Positions 1 through 15,000 of a DNA stretch of 64,000 nucleotides are shown here, in pieces (positions within the stretch are counted from its first letter, which is position 1; every line of letters starts with the position of its first letter). The position numbers and the translations under genes were made by a program. Below the pieces are notes generated by a model. The model did no database searches. It had not been told where the DNA came from and saw only the letters and a list, made by a program, of their open reading frames with translations. Source of the stretch: Begonia masoniana (taxonomy: Eukaryota > Streptophyta > Magnoliopsida > Cucurbitales > Begoniaceae); contig CM039502.1 of the NCBI GenBank assembly GCA_022432975.1, forward strand, positions 14,787,143 to 14,851,142, given 5' to 3'.

Positions 1-3000
1 GGTCCACAATTGCAAGATATAGACAGGCCACTTATTACTCGTTCAAAAAGATTAGAAAAGGGTCTTTCAGTGTTCCCGGGATCGCTAGCCAATGACATCA
101 AATCCACATTAACACAATCCTCATCAATCACAATCAGACGTAAGGCAGTGGCGATGTCAAGGGCCCAATTACAAAGAGGTGGAGCAGTGCATCTGGATAG
201 CTTAACCAAGGTTTCATAGGCCTCCTCATTTACTATTGGAGAGCATAGCAAAGGATTTACAAATTTTACCTAATACAAGAAAAATTAAGATAAGAAGTTA
301 GACAATAATAACTGGGAATGTCATGATGTTGACAAATTTTCATGGGGCCTCCACAGCCCACCCAGAAAAATAAGAAAACTGCAAAGGAAAAAAAAATGTG
401 AGTGCGCTTAACATGAGAGAGTGTAAGGTGTTACAAATAAGAAAATCTAAAACAATAAATAATACATTCTATATCCAATCTTTCAATTATTTTTCTAATT
501 TTTATTTTACTAAAAATGCATAAGAAAACTGTATTAAATATTTTATGAAAGGATTCAACAGTTTCAAATCATAACACCCGTACTGGGACAGTCATTTTGC
601 CTCAAATAACAAAGACACTGCATCCACAAACAAACCGCGGGTTTCAGTAGTAAAGAAACTGCAAAAAAGAAAAAGAACAAAAAGGCAAGCTTTTTTCTTA
701 AGAGAAACACAAACCAGGGATGGTAGTTGACTGTGTGCATATACAAGATTAGAAATAGCCATCTCTCCAAGAGTTCTGAGCCTGAGAGTCACCGATGTTT
801 GTATTTTTTGAACCTTCTCCCGAACTAATGCCTCCTCTCTAAGCAGTATCTCTCGTGCCTCTTCTTTTGCTGTCTTACCTTTATCTACCCAGAAAAAGAA
901 CCACGATTACATAATAACTAAAAATTAAACAAATTTCATAGCAAAAAGAGGATTTTAGAATGGCGTGCCAGATTTTCTTGTGGATTTCCCAGTATCTTTT
1001 TTTGCCAAACCAGCTACTTCTCTTTTCAAGGAACTGTTATAACTGTCATTGTCCTATGATAAATATAAGCATGTAATAAGGAATCATCCCAAGAGAAGAT
1101 GAACAATAGAAAATAAAAATAAAATAAAAAGGACGAACAGTCATCTATCTATACAGTACTTTATCATCTTGAGCTTCATACATACGAAACCGGCCCTTAG
1201 CTTGTTTTGTATTTTTAGCAGCAATCGACTCTGCAACATAAACCCCTTGCTCACTTGACAGCGTTCCTTCAGGAGTATGGAAAATCTGAAACAATAGACT
1301 TAAAATAAGGAAATTATGAACACAAGAGGAAACATTACATGAAAATCGACTCATTACAGAGGCTATATTCACAGAGGTATAATAAGAAAGAAAAATACAG
1401 AATGTTGTAAATATTAAACATTGTATAAATGGAAGAGGTTTCGTTTTATAACCCATGTGTGGTGAGTGAAACTGATTTTGCAGTTTTTCTATTTTGGAGC
1501 CGTAACTTTCTTCATAACTTGCTCCATGATACGAGAATATTTAGAACATCAATGCAAATTTATATTGAATATAAAAAAGGATAAACGAACAAACATATTC
1601 TTCTAGTAGATTTTAATAACAGAGTTTTGTGGCGACTTTTTTAGCAATAGAGAATCTTGGTGGTGCAACGGAATTTTGTTTCGTAAACAATTAGGGAATT
1701 AGGAAAATAACCTCTAGGGTATTCAATAACTCAATAACAAAACATAATTTTAATGTTTAACATCAATCATTCAAATAGAAGAGGAAAAAATAAATAACTA
1801 AAATAAAACAAAGTATTAAATAATAAACGACTAATAAACGAGTAATGGATTTGGATCTGTCTGGGCCTGGGCTTGGGCTTGGGCTTGGGCCGCATCAATC
1901 TCCTCCTCTCCAAGGGAACTCGCCCCCGAGTTATGCAGTTGCAAAGAGAGCTCATCAGGAGGATGACACTCGAAGATGTCAACTACATTGAAAGTATTGA
2001 AAATATTCATGTCGGTTGGTAAATCTATCGGCAGGTAAATCAATCTTGCAAGTATTGTCACCAATTTTGCAAAGAATGCAAATGGACCAATCTTTTTAGC
2101 CTTGAGTTGGTTATAAGTCGCAACAGGGAATCAATGCTTACGTAAGTGTATCATCACTAAATCCCCTTCATTGAATAAATTGAGACGTCGATACTGATAT
2201 GCCGCTGACTTATAATGAGAATTAGCCTCTTCCAAGTTCCGTTTCACGTCCTGATGAAACTGTTGAACTCGCTCGGGAAATTCTTCCGCATTTAGATTAC
2301 CATCAGAAGAGAAAGGAAGACAGAGTAAATCAACAGTATGCCTTAGAGCGCTAATGTAAACTATTTCAAAAGGAGTCTTCTTGGTAGAACGATTAGGCAT
2401 GCTATTGAAAGCAAATTCAATGTGTGGAAGAGCAACATCCCTCTTTGTTTCGGTTTATCTCCACAAACTGATCGAATCATGTTGCCCAAACTACGGTTGG
2501 TTACTTCAGTCTGTCCATCTATTTGGGGATGACTAGTGCTGCTATATTTCAACGAGGTGTCGAATAACTTCCATAGAATTTTCCCAAAAGTGGCTAAGGA
2601 ATTTGACGTCCCTGTCAAAAGTTATAGAACGAGGAACTTCGTGTAAACAAACAACATCACGAAAAAAAGAGTAGCTATATGGGAAGCATCAAAAGTTTTC
2701 TTGCATGGGAGAAAATGAGTCATTTTGAAAAATCGATCAACAACAACCATAACATAATCAACCCCTCATTGAGTTTGTGGGAGGCCAAGAACGAAATCCA
2801 TAGTCAAGTCTAGCCAAATCGTATCAGGAACAGGCAGAGGAGTGTAAAAACCTGTGTTTTGGGCATGGCCCTTCGCTTTCTAGCATACTAGGCAGTGCTG
2901 AACGAAGTGGGCAACATCTCGAGATGAGGGCCTTTGAATAAATATTTGTCATGAATAAAAAAGTCGGAGACAAATTCTTTGTTGGTGCAGCGAGGCCATA

Positions 3001-6000
3001 TATCAGCAAAATCGTCATTTGTCACATAAAAGCCTTTTAAATATTCGAAGTTTCAGTGTTTCAGTGCTGATTGTTGCTTAGCAAGAAGCTCGGCTACTAA
3101 GAGCATATGGTACTTTGTTTTGTTGGCCCGGCTTATGTTTGATGACAAAATTGAACTTTTGGAGAAAGGTGATCCACCTAGCATGCATGCGATCCATTGT
3201 TTTCGGCGAGTTGATAAATTTTAAGATCTGATGATATGTGAACAAGAATAATTCTTGTTGAATTAAATAATGCTCCAAGTGCTTCAAAGCGCAAATAACT
3301 GCATAAATTCTAGCTCAAAAGTGGTCCACTTCTGGCGAGACTCACTAATTTTCTCACTCATGAATTTGACACGTCGACCTCTTGGGATAATGATAAAACT
3401 GCGTCAATCCCCAAAGCTGAAACATTACATTCATCTTCAAATACATTGTCAAAATCAGGAAGTGCTAACACTGGAGTGTTATTTACTTGGCCTTGGAGGC
3501 AAAATTTTCTTCTTGTGTCTTGCCCCATTGAAATTGCCCACTTTTAAGGCAATTGGTGATCGGTGTTGTTATTGTACTGAACCCTCGGATAAAACGCCGA
3601 TAGCAAGTGACTAGACCATGAAAACTATGTACAGCACGCACGGTTGTAGGAGTCGGCCATTCATGATAGCTTATACTTTAGCACTATAAACTTGGATGTC
3701 ATCTTTTCCTACTATAAAACCAAGGAAAGAAAGATGGTCGGTCATCAAACTGCATTTTTTTAGATTGATGTATAGCTTACTGGCCTGTAATGCAGTCAAC
3801 ACAGCTCGAAGGTGTGATAAATGTTCAGCATTGTTCTTGTTGTAAATAAGAATATCATCAAAATAAACCACCACAAATTTACCCAGAAAAGAACGGAGAA
3901 TTTGATTCATGAGTCGCATGAATGTGTTGGGTGTGTTTGATAGCCCGAATGGCATTACCACCCATTAATAGAGACCATCTTTGGTTTTAAATGCAGTCTT
4001 CCATTCATCACCTGGTCGAAACGAATTTGGTGGTAACCGCTTCACAAATTGAGTTTAGAGAAGATCACGGCGTCTACAAGTAAATCAAGCATATCATTGA
4101 GGCGCAGAATAGGGAAACAATATTTAATCGTTATTTTATTGATAGCGCAACGGTCGACACATATTCGTCAACTGACGTCTTTCTTCGGAATGAGAAGTGC
4201 AGGCATGGAGCAAGGACTCGTGCTTTCGCGAATTAACCATTTGTTAAACAAATCATTAATTTTGCTTGTAACTCCTCGTGTTTTGTTGGACTCATGCAAT
4301 AGTGCGGTAGATGCGGCAGATTAGCCCCAAGTACTACTAGATCAATGTGGTGTCGAATATCTCGCATAGGATGACTCATTTGGCAAGTCTGCTAAAAAAA
4401 AATCATTGAATTTAACAAGCATTTCTTGAACCGCAATCCATTGCGGCAATCTCCTTAGATTGACCTTTCACTATTAATGCGATTACCAAGTTCGGTTCCC
4501 TAACCTGTTGAAAAAATTCAAACCTTGCGATGTTAGGAAATAAAGGCTCACCTTCACTAACAGCAAGGCTAGTATCTGACTCTGGGGATTGTGGCATCAG
4601 TGTGATTTTCTTGTCAAACTACCCCAAAAGATAAAGGTGTTGTCGCACCCTCTATAGGTGACATCCACATTATAATGTCATGGACGCCCAAGTAAAACAT
4701 GACAAGAATCCATATCGACCACGTCACACAATAATTAATCCTTGTAATATTTGCCAATAGATAATGGAACTTCGCACACATGGAGCACTTGAACTTCGGG
4801 ATCTTTCTTGATCCAAGCAATCTTGTATGGAGAAGGGTGTTTTTCTGTTTTTACGTTGAGTGTTTTGACGAGGGCCGTGGAAACAACATTCTCGATACTG
4901 CCACTATCAATAATCACATTGCACACCTTATTACGAATGGTGCATCAAGTTCGAAAGATCTTTCGTTGTATAGTCTGGCTTATTGGGGGCTAGCAATAGT
5001 CGTTGAACGATATATGCAACTTCAACACCAACATCACCTTCTTCACACTCAGGCCCTTCATAAATGTCTTCATTCGGATCTTGTTCTTCTTCACAATCAT
5101 CCTCTCCAACAAAGTCAACAGATCACTGTTTGGGTAGTTATTAGAAAGTAAACCTGATTTGTTGCACTTGAAACACTTGCCCAGATTGAGGCGTGCACAA
5201 GGATCGTTACGTGTTCCTTGTTGCAGAGCTCGATTCTGAACGTTAGCCCGGGCGAGAGGTTGTCCACCTTTGTTCTTTGCGGTGCAACAGAGGCATCCTT
5301 AAGAACAGAGTCACTAATAACAGTTGATCCTCTTTGGCTAGAACGACAAAAAATTCTGGAGGGAAATTTCTAGTACCTCGTCAAAACATTATTTGGATAA
5401 CTAAAATTAATTGTTTTTGGCACTAAACAACAAAAATTATTTGGATTACGAGCGGGAGATCTGTTGATTTGAGTTTCAACTTTCATTGCTAAATTCACGG
5501 CATTTGTCATGGCCCATACTGATTGAAGAGCTAATCGATCTTGTATAATCAATTTGAGTCTGCCAACATATCGAGCTATTAATTGGTCTTCAGTTTCAGA
5601 TAAATTAACTCGCGCATTCAATTGATAAAACTCCTTTGTGTATGCATTCACTGTACGATTAGCTTGTCGACAATTCTGATATTGTTGATACAAGAACTAT
5701 TCATAGTCAAGAGGGAGGAACCGCTTTTGTACTAGTCGTTTCATCTTGGGCCAAGTTTGGACTTGTAATTTTCCTTGCCTCTGTCGATTATATTGAAGTT
5801 GTTCCCACCACGCAGAAGCTCTGCCTTTTAATTTATAAGCAACCAATTTCACTCGTTTTTCCTCAGCGATATTTAAATAATTGAAAAAATTCTCAAATGT
5901 ATGAACCCAATCAAGAAAATCCTCAAAAGTCGACTATCAAAAATCGGCAAATCCATTTTTATCTTGAATTTGTGAGTATCCAGCCACCAATAAAAAGCTC

Positions 6001-9000
6001 GATTATTGCGAAAATCATCTCCTTCGCCGGAAAAATAATTAATTCGTTGTGGCTGCCTCCAACGAAAATCTTCATGTTGCTGACAATCGAGATAATGGTT
6101 ATTTCGACCTAACAGTAGAAAATCATTCAGTGTCAGTTCTGTCTCCGTTCAGAATACCTTGTCGGCGGTCGGGGATGTTTGGTCGGTTTTGGACAGGTCG
6201 ATTTCTTCTCTAGTAAGTGCGCAGGTCGCGAACTTTGTTTGCCAAAACACGCGGGTTACGCAGATTGGCGCGAACCGCATCGGGTTGTGCGAGATTCGCA
6301 CAAGCACTGTTCTAGTCGAGGTCATGCCCGACTCGCCAATGTTCGTCTCCGGCATGCACGAAGAGCCCTTTTGTTTGACTGATCTCCTTCGCAAGCTAAG
6401 GTTCGCCGGCGTAGTTTGGCCATCGTGGCAGGGTGACTAGGCCGCAGGTGGCGGCTAGCAATACCCTAAATCTAGGGTTTTCTTCTTCTGGCAGATTAGG
6501 GTTTGTCTTTTTGTCCTTTTTTCTCCATCTTTCATTGTTTTCTCAACTTCATCGAATTTGTAAAAATCAAATTTTTGAGACATCTGATTTTGCTGCCACT
6601 CGACAAACATCGCAGTCATCATCTGCGTAAGATTGCCGAAGTTTTTGTCCATTCCATCGAACTTTCTTTCGAATTGCTGCTCCATGGTTTCTACTTATTG
6701 TTCGAGAATTTCCAATCGCTGTTCATCATCTACAATTTGTTTCCCACTAGAACCTCTGTTAACCATCATATCGAGGTCTAAATCTTTTATCTTATACCAA
6801 TTTAGCGCAGTGGAATTTGTTTCGTAAACGAAACAGGGAGTTAGGGAAAATTAGACAAATAACCTCTAGGGTATTCAATAACTCAATAACAAAACCTATA
6901 TTTAATGTTTAACATCAAACATTTAAATAGAAGCGGAAAAATTAAATAACAAAAAAAAATATTAAATAATAAACGAATAATGGGTTTGCGTCTGTCTAGG
7001 CTTGGGCTTGTATTGCATCACTTTGGACAATCCTTAACCCTTTAAGAAGAGAGAGCAAAACAAAAAATCAAGATTTTTCCGGCAATGTGTAGTTTACCAA
7101 CTTTTTGGACCATATACCTACATCGTAATGCTATAATAGGATGATGACCTTTTTTACTAAGACATGCAGTAATGATATTGAACTTCTTTTTACAGACAAA
7201 TCTTCATTACATTTGTTTTTCTAAGAAACAGAACTTAAGGACCTTTCAAACAAGAAAAGAAATTTACGTACATCACTCAATTATAATTTTGTCTTGCATT
7301 GAAGAAAGGACTAACCGAACCTTTGACAATGTCAAGAAAACATCTTAAGCAAAATCATTTTATTTTTCTTTGTTTTAAGGAATCATTCTTAGTCATTTAA
7401 CATTTTTCATTAATTAGATTTGTTCTCCAGTAGCAAATTAAATATTTTCTTCCCGGATACATTCTGTAAAACTTTTATTTCTATGGATTCTAAAAAAAAT
7501 AAGCATTCTAGGTTTTACCTGTATGTCATTTTCTGAAAGCATGTCATGTGCATGACGGTCTGAAAAGTGGATAAAGTGCTGAAATCATAAAAAAGTACCA
7601 ATCAATACAAATCCTCATCAACATTGCCTAGGAAAGAGACGTTGAAAAATAAGACATCATGAGATACAAACCTTTTCCAATTCTATAAAAGTACCACCAG
7701 GTAATATAGTCATCAAAGAACATAACGAAAAAATAGCAGCTTGTTGCTCAGGTAGCTTAGAATTCATCAGCCACATTGGTCCAAGAAGACTCTGAAAATG
7801 AATCCAAAGAAGTCAATAAAATAGCAAGAATCAATCATCAACTTGCAATCTATAACCCCCACCAGAGGAAATTTTTTTAAGAAATTTGTATTAAAGAAGA
7901 ATAGCACAAAATAAGGTTGCTTGGTATGAAAGTCAGTAAAGAAATTAAAAGAAGAATTCTCCTTGTATTATCTTACTGAATAATGATAATCAATTTACAA
8001 TATATAGACAATAACTACACAGAAAATAGAAAATAATCTACTAAATAATCTTCTAAGTAATCACTTACTTTCCTAATAAATTAAATTTCCTAACTTTCAG
8101 GAGTTTTAACACTCTCTCAAGATGGGTTGTATATATTGAGCAAACCCAACTTGTTACATAGTTCATAAAAATTAGGACCTAACAGAGTCTTGGTCAAGAT
8201 GGCCGCTAGCTAAGCTTAGTTGGAGTGTATTGTAGTTGAACTTCTAAACTCTCATTTTTTCCAGCTATGAAGTGTCGCTCTATCTCCACGTACTTCATTC
8301 TATCATGAACTAGATCTTTTGCTATACATATGGCAGCCTAATTGTCGCACTTGAGTTTTATATATTTTTCACAAATATACCCAACTTCATCATAATTCTT
8401 CTAATCCAAATTCTTTCACACATTGTAGAAGCTAATACCCTGAGTTCGACCTCAGTACTGCTTGGGGAAACCACCGATTGTTTTTTGCTTTCTCCATGTG
8501 ACGAGGTTACCTCATATGAATGAATAGTATCTGGTGGTTGACCTTCTATCTTTTTGGCTTCCTGCCCAGTCTGCATCAAAGTATACATTAATATCCAGAT
8601 CTTCACTCTTCTAGAAAAGTAATATTCTCCCGGCAGTCATCTTCAAGTATCTGAGGATACTATACACTGTTTCCCCCGTGTTCCTTCATTGACTGGTCTG
8701 TAAACTGACTATCAACACTCACTGCAAAACCAATGTCAGGTCGAGTATGAGAGAGATAGATAAGTCTTCCCACTAGACATTGGTATCTTCCTTTATCTAC
8801 AGGGACTTCTACATTTCCACATCTTTATTTCTGTTTTGAATCCATAGGTGTGTTTGCACGCTTACATTCCAACATATCAGTTTCTCTCAGTAGGTCTAAT
8901 GTGTATTTTCTTTGAGAGATGAAGATTCCTTTTTTTGATCGAGCTATTTCTATACCAAGAAAATACTTCAAAGTGCCAAAATTCTTTAATTCAAATCTTT

Positions 9001-12000
9001 TTGACAAAGATCTCTTTATCTCAATTAATTCTTCCTCTTTGTCTCCAGTCAATATTATGTCATCGACATAGACGATCAGGATAGCAATCTTCTTTCTCAC
9101 AGTATGATGTATAAAGAGTGTGTGATCTGCCTAACAGAGTAAATCTCTGTCTCTTTACTGACTATGAGAATTTCCCAAACCATGCATGAGGAGATTGTTT
9201 TAGTCTGTATAATGACTTCAATAACTTGCATACTTTGTGATTGCTGTGATCAGGTGTTTAGTATCTCCATATACACTTCCTCTTTCAGATCTCTATTTAA
9301 AAAAGCATTCTTGATGTCGAGCTCATGTAGAGGTCGTTCAATCCAAGTTTGCTGCCAGTGAGAGGAGCACTTGTACTGTATTGAGTTTAGTCACAGGTGC
9401 AAACGTTTCTTCATAATCTTCACCATATGATTGAGTAAAGCCCCTTGCTACCGGTCGAGATTTAAGTCTTTCGACGTTGACATTTGTTTTATACTTAATA
9501 TCTATTTGCAGCTAATAGCTTTCTTTCCTGGAGGGATATCGGTGATAATCCAAGTGTCATTCTTTTCTAAGGCAACGATCTTTTCTAAGGCAACGATCTC
9601 TTCTTCAACAGTTTATCTCCATCCAGGATGTTTCAATACTTCTTGAATACTGGTGGGAATCTGAACTCCATCTAACTTTGAGATAAATGTTTGATATGTT
9701 TGAGAGAGACCTGTATAGGGGACAAATTTCTGGATAGGATGTTGAGTGCATGTCTGAGTACTTTTTCTTAGAGCAATAGGGAGATCTGAGTCTTCTGCCG
9801 TCTGTTTTCCTCTTGTTCATCTTGTTGTGACTCTCTTTCCCCTCCTGTGTTTGTCTTAGCAGTTATTTGGTCCGAATCAGATTCTTGGACTAGTGCAAGA
9901 TGTGCTAGGTCTTTGTTCTCCCGCTGAGGCCTCCTGGAGTATATTTGAATTTCCTTAGTTGCTAGTTTTGTTGGACTTTTGTTTTTTGGATCAAAAATAA
10001 TTGTGGTAGATTTGCTCAGGTTGGACTCAGGACTGAGAACATATGGTGGTGTTTCTGGTACTAGAGAATCTCACTTCTAAGGCTGAAATTGTACTTGGTT
10101 CTCCTCCCCCTAAATTTCGGACTTGGAGTAATATGGACTTTGTTCAGAGTAAGTAACATCCATAGTTTCAATAGTTTTCCTTGTTATAGGACAGTAACAC
10201 TTGTACCCTTTTTTATTTGTGGAGTATCCAACAAATACACACTTGATCGCCTTTAGGTCAAGTTTACTCCTATTTTGTGGAGATATATAGACAAGGGTAG
10301 AACAACCAAATGTTCTAAGAGGAAGATCAGAGGAGAGAACTTGAACATGAGGAAAAAATTTAATGATCACTTGACGGGGGGTTTGAAATTTTGAGTACAC
10401 AGAAAGGCATTCTACTTATGAGATATGTTGATGTAAGGAGAGTTCCCCCCACAGATACTTAGGGACATTCGTAAAGAACATAAGAGATCTTGTTACTTCC
10501 AACAAGTGACAATTTTTTTCTTTCAAAGACACCATTTTGTTGAGAAGTATTGACACAAGAACTTAGCTGAACAATTCCTTGTTTGGAGAAGTAATCTCCC
10601 AAGATGAAATTAAAGTATTCCTTAGCATTATCGGATTTAAGGACTTGGATATTGGTATTGAACTGTATTTGGACCATATTGTTGAAAGCATGGAATATTC
10701 TTCTAACATCTTATTTTTCTTTCATAAAGAAAACTCAACTAAGACGAAAGTCATCATCAATAAAGGTCACGAACCAACGGGCTCCACTTATGTTTGAAAT
10801 TCTAGAGGGTCCCCAAATATCACTGTGAATAAGTGCAAAGGGCCTTGATGGAGAATAAGACGTTGATAGATAAACGGATAGTGTGTGTTTTGCAAGCTGG
10901 CATATATCACACTAAATTTTTTCACTTTTATTGATAAATAAATGAGGAAACGCTTTTTTCAAGCACAAAAAGTTGGGATGACCCATCCGATAGTGTCATA
11001 GCATAACTTCATTATCTTTATTTGTAATAAAACTAGAGACATACTTAGAGATGGACTGATTGTTTGTAAGTAGACTACTAGCAATTAGGTCAGCTTCAGG
11101 TTGAGGTGTTTGGAAAAGATAAAGTCAGCACATCTTAGCACTGCCGCTCCTCTTCTTCGAACTCAAATCCTGAAAGACACATTGATGGAAAAAATTGAGT
11201 CAAACAATTATGATAACGAGTCAATTTGGTAATAGATAGTAAATTGCAATTGAGATTTGGAACATGAAGCACTGATTTAAGTAAACTTTCATTTGAAAGT
11301 TGAACATATCAAATTCCATTTAGTCTTGATGAAGACCCATCAGCAATGCGCAATATCAGATTAGTATTGCATGGCTTATAGTCATGAAAGAGTGATCTAT
11401 CCCCTGTCATCTGGTTGGATGCCCTAGAGTCTATAATCCATTGTTTTTCTTTTATGCCTCATACCGAATGTGCAGAAAAAAGATTATACGCTTGAGCATG
11501 CATACTTTAGGGGTTAGCTGGAGTAGAATGTTAATATAGAGTATTTTTGAATAATTGTTGGAGCATTTCTAGTTGTTTATTTGTGAAATGACTTGGTTCA
11601 GTTACTGATGATGGTTCTTCCACCATGTTGGCCGAGTTTGCTCGGCTGTCTCTATCACAAGGCCTTCTCGTGGCTTTCCAATCAGTAGGTTTCCCATGTA
11701 ATTTCCAACACGTGTCCTTAGTGTGATCCAATTTTCCACAATGATCACACTTAGGCCTTTCTTTCTGTTGTTGCCGTGAGGTTTGCAGGTGCGATTCCCA
11801 TGCAACAAGCGTTGATCCTTCTAGGGCTGAAGAAGCCTCTGAATATCCCGTCATAACCCTTTTTCTACTCTCCTCACGACGAACCTCGGAGAAAGCTTCT
11901 AGAAGACTCATGAGAGGCTTCGATCCCATCACTCGTCCCCTGACTTCGTCCAGGTTTTTGTTCAGACCAAGCAAGAATTTGAACGTTCACTTTTGTTCCA

Positions 12001-15000
12001 TGATTTGCTTGTACACAGCGTTGTCGTTGCTACAGGTCCACCGATAACTCTCAAATACATTGAGCTGCTGCCAATAGCGTACCATATTCAAGTATTGAGT
12101 TACGGTGAGATCGCCTTGTCGTGGGTCATGTAGTGAGAATTCCACGACGAATAATTCTGACGTGTTATCAAAACTGAAGTAGGTTTTTTGATGGCTTCCC
12201 AGAGATCTAGAGCAGTCTCATAAATAATGAAATTTTTTCCAATGTCGACCGTCATCGAATTTATGAGTCAGAACATAATGAGGTGACTTCTTGAATTCTG
12301 GATGTACCTTCATTGGGATCGGCACTTCTCTAGTCAAGAAATCTTCTTTCCTCTGCCACATATGAACATTCTTACAAATTGTGACCAATATAAAAATTAT
12401 GTCCATTGAGTTTATGATTTATAATATAGTTGGAGACGATGACTCTAAAATACACGACGTTTCGGAATTTGGATTGAAGGTGATGGAATATGAACCATTG
12501 TCGATGGTGGAACTGCCGTGATCGGTGGCCATTGCAGTCTTGGCAATGGCGCGGCTAGAGTACGATCTAAGGGTGAAACCCGTGCTCTGGTACTATGAAG
12601 AAATTAAATGAAGAATTTCTCCTTGGATTTTCTTATTGAATAATGATAATCAATTTACAATATATAGACAATAACTATACAGAGAAAATGAAATAATCTA
12701 ATTAGGAAATAATCTACTTAATAAATAATCTCTTACTTTCTTAATACATTAAATCTTCAAACTTTAAAGGGATTTCAACAGTAAGAAACACATCTAAAAC
12801 ATTAGCTAAAAACTATCTCAAAATAAGCTCCACGACAATATTAATAATAACTTTTCAAAACTAAAAGAAACAACGGACCATCGCTGATAAAATTTATTGA
12901 TACATACGGAGTTACATCTAACCAGTACTGAGGAATGTTGTTTCTTTGTTTTTTCTCTTTGATCGAGAAAGCAAAATGTATTAAAGGGGAGAGAACTACA
13001 AAAAAACATCAACGTGTCCAAAATAAAAATAGAAGGTAACTATCTAGTACCGCTACCCAAAAAAACATGGCATCATAAAAACTAATTTAAACACCTCAAT
13101 ATAAAAAGTGATGCAATCTCTATTAGTCCATAATCACCAAAAAAATTTAAATGACACTATGCTCGAATAGAAATTAATGAAAATGTACAAGCACTATCCT
13201 CCTGTATTACTTTTTACCCTGACACCTTCAAGAACCTCCTACCATAGTATTTTTTGTTCTTTTCTAACAACTTCACATTAGAAACTCACCCTGCTGACTT
13301 TTTTACATTCATATCTTCCATTTTTCATCCCCAAGCAAGTCCTTATTTTTGCTCTTATTTATTCTTTTCCCTTATTCTCCCACAACTGTCACATTTAGCG
13401 GCCTAGTCAGTCTATTCCGGCAAACCATTTTACCTCTCCTTTAGTAGATAAATTTAATTCCTTGTCCATTAACAACCCCAAATAAAAAAAAAAAAAACAG
13501 CTATTAGTCTTAATCCCATTAGATTATGGTACATGTTTCAATTCCCTTTTGCTTGAGAATGGGAAATCAAATGCATAATTGTTTGAAAAACAGAAACCTC
13601 TCATCAGTATGTATTTCCTCAATCTGAGATACTAAGTACAATCGCTACTTCTTTGGTTAGCAAAACACCACCAAAAAACCACTACTTAGAATACAAGAAA
13701 ACTTTCAGCAAACAGAAAAATCAGTATGATAGAGCTTCTAATTTACATAACTTAACGTCCTATATCAGCACAAATAATAGCCATGGCACAATCATTAAGA
13801 GCACAATTTTTTACAAAAATGTGTTACTTGTTTGTTACAAGAAAAAAGGAGGATACTATACAACTTTTAACATGAACAGAAAAAAGAATGCTCACGAGAG
13901 AGAGCTTATCATTACCTTGCACAATGCTCCTACATCAGACGAAATAATGTCAATAGCATCAAAACCAAGTGTTTTCAAACATTTACTGATCCTCTACAAA
14001 TAAGAAGAAAAAGATACATCAGATTAGTTTCAAAATCCTCGTTGATATCAATGAGGATGGGGCACCAAATAATTGTTTTTATGAGACAATATTAGAATAA
14101 TCATTGCAAAATGGGCATATTTTACAAAACAATATAGGAGGTATCTTTTATTTTTGTCCCTTTCCAATTAGTTGGACGAAGCAAAATCTTAAATCAAAAT
14201 TTTCTTAATTATTTTTGTTCGTATGGCTCCTCCTCATTCCTGTACATTTAACACTATCTAAATACAAGCATGTCTTATAAAAAAGAGATAAAATCCTCAT
14301 TGATTACAAGTAGTGTCTTTTGTCAAATGTTATCAAAGTATAAGGAAATTTTTTACTCTAGAATCTTAAGATTACGTAGGCAGGACACATCACATAACTT
14401 TCAAGCATGAAATAGAGCTTTATTATGTTATTAGGTTCTCAAATGGCCAAAAACTCACAAAGTAATTGAGATATTTCCTTCCCTTGCATACTGTTCAGAA
14501 AGTTAGTAATCAGTAATGTAGCCTTTAACTGTGACTTAAATCATATTTAATTGTAGAAAGTAGTTTACTGTTATTTATGCGTAAAATTAAACTATTTGCA
14601 GGCGTATGAAACTGGGTATGATAGTATGTCTACATCATTTTCAAATAAATAAAACTATTTGACCCTTGTTTTCATCTAAACCATCATAAAAACCTAGAAA
14701 TTTCATAAGTTTGCCATATTGCAATATTATGTTGATGAGTTTTAGATCATGTTGCAGTATTCATTCACTTCTAGTATCTACTTTCGTTCCAAGTATAATT
14801 TTCTCAATTTCTAAATGTCTTCTTCAATACTTGAATTAATGTCAAAATGGACAAACAATAAATGACTAATTTCAAATTCTTTTTATATATAGCAGTATAT
14901 ATAAATCACGCATAAATAAAAATACATGTGTGTCTTCTTCAATACTTGAATTAATGTCAAAATGGACAATAAATAAATGACTAATTTCATCAAATTCTTT

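Larger units (their letters stand above)
1661..7020 (-). mobile_element. Old Ty3-type LTR retrotransposon in GCN1 intron 16
   Basis: The element lies in the same orientation as GCN1. LTRs are 1661-1897 (3' LTR) and 6803-7020 (5' LTR); both contain GGTATTCAATAACTCAATAA and start on the minus strand with TGATGC. The primer-binding site just inside the 5' LTR reads TTGGTATAAGA, a decayed initiator-Met type site near 6789-6800. The purine tract GGAGAGGAGGAGATT abuts the 3' LTR at 1898-1912. Flanking 5-mers are CTTGG (1656-1660) and CTTTG (7021-7025), so a target duplication with one mismatch. The LTRs differ by several indels, so the insertion is old. Coding remnants are described separately. Confidence 0.85.
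7937..12780 (-). mobile_element. Old Ty1/copia LTR retrotransposon in GCN1 intron 14
   Basis: LTRs are 7937-8111 (3') and 12596-12780 (5'), both with AATGATAATCAATTTACAAT. The minus strand starts TGTTGAAA in the 5' LTR and TGTTAAAA in the 3' LTR. The primer-binding site inside the 5' LTR (about 12582-12595) reads TAGTACCAGAGC, close to the initiator-Met complement. A purine stretch CTTGAGAGAG precedes the 3' LTR. Flanking 5-mers are GTCAG (7932-7936) and GTAAG (12781-12785), one mismatch. It shares the orientation of GCN1. Confidence 0.86.
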
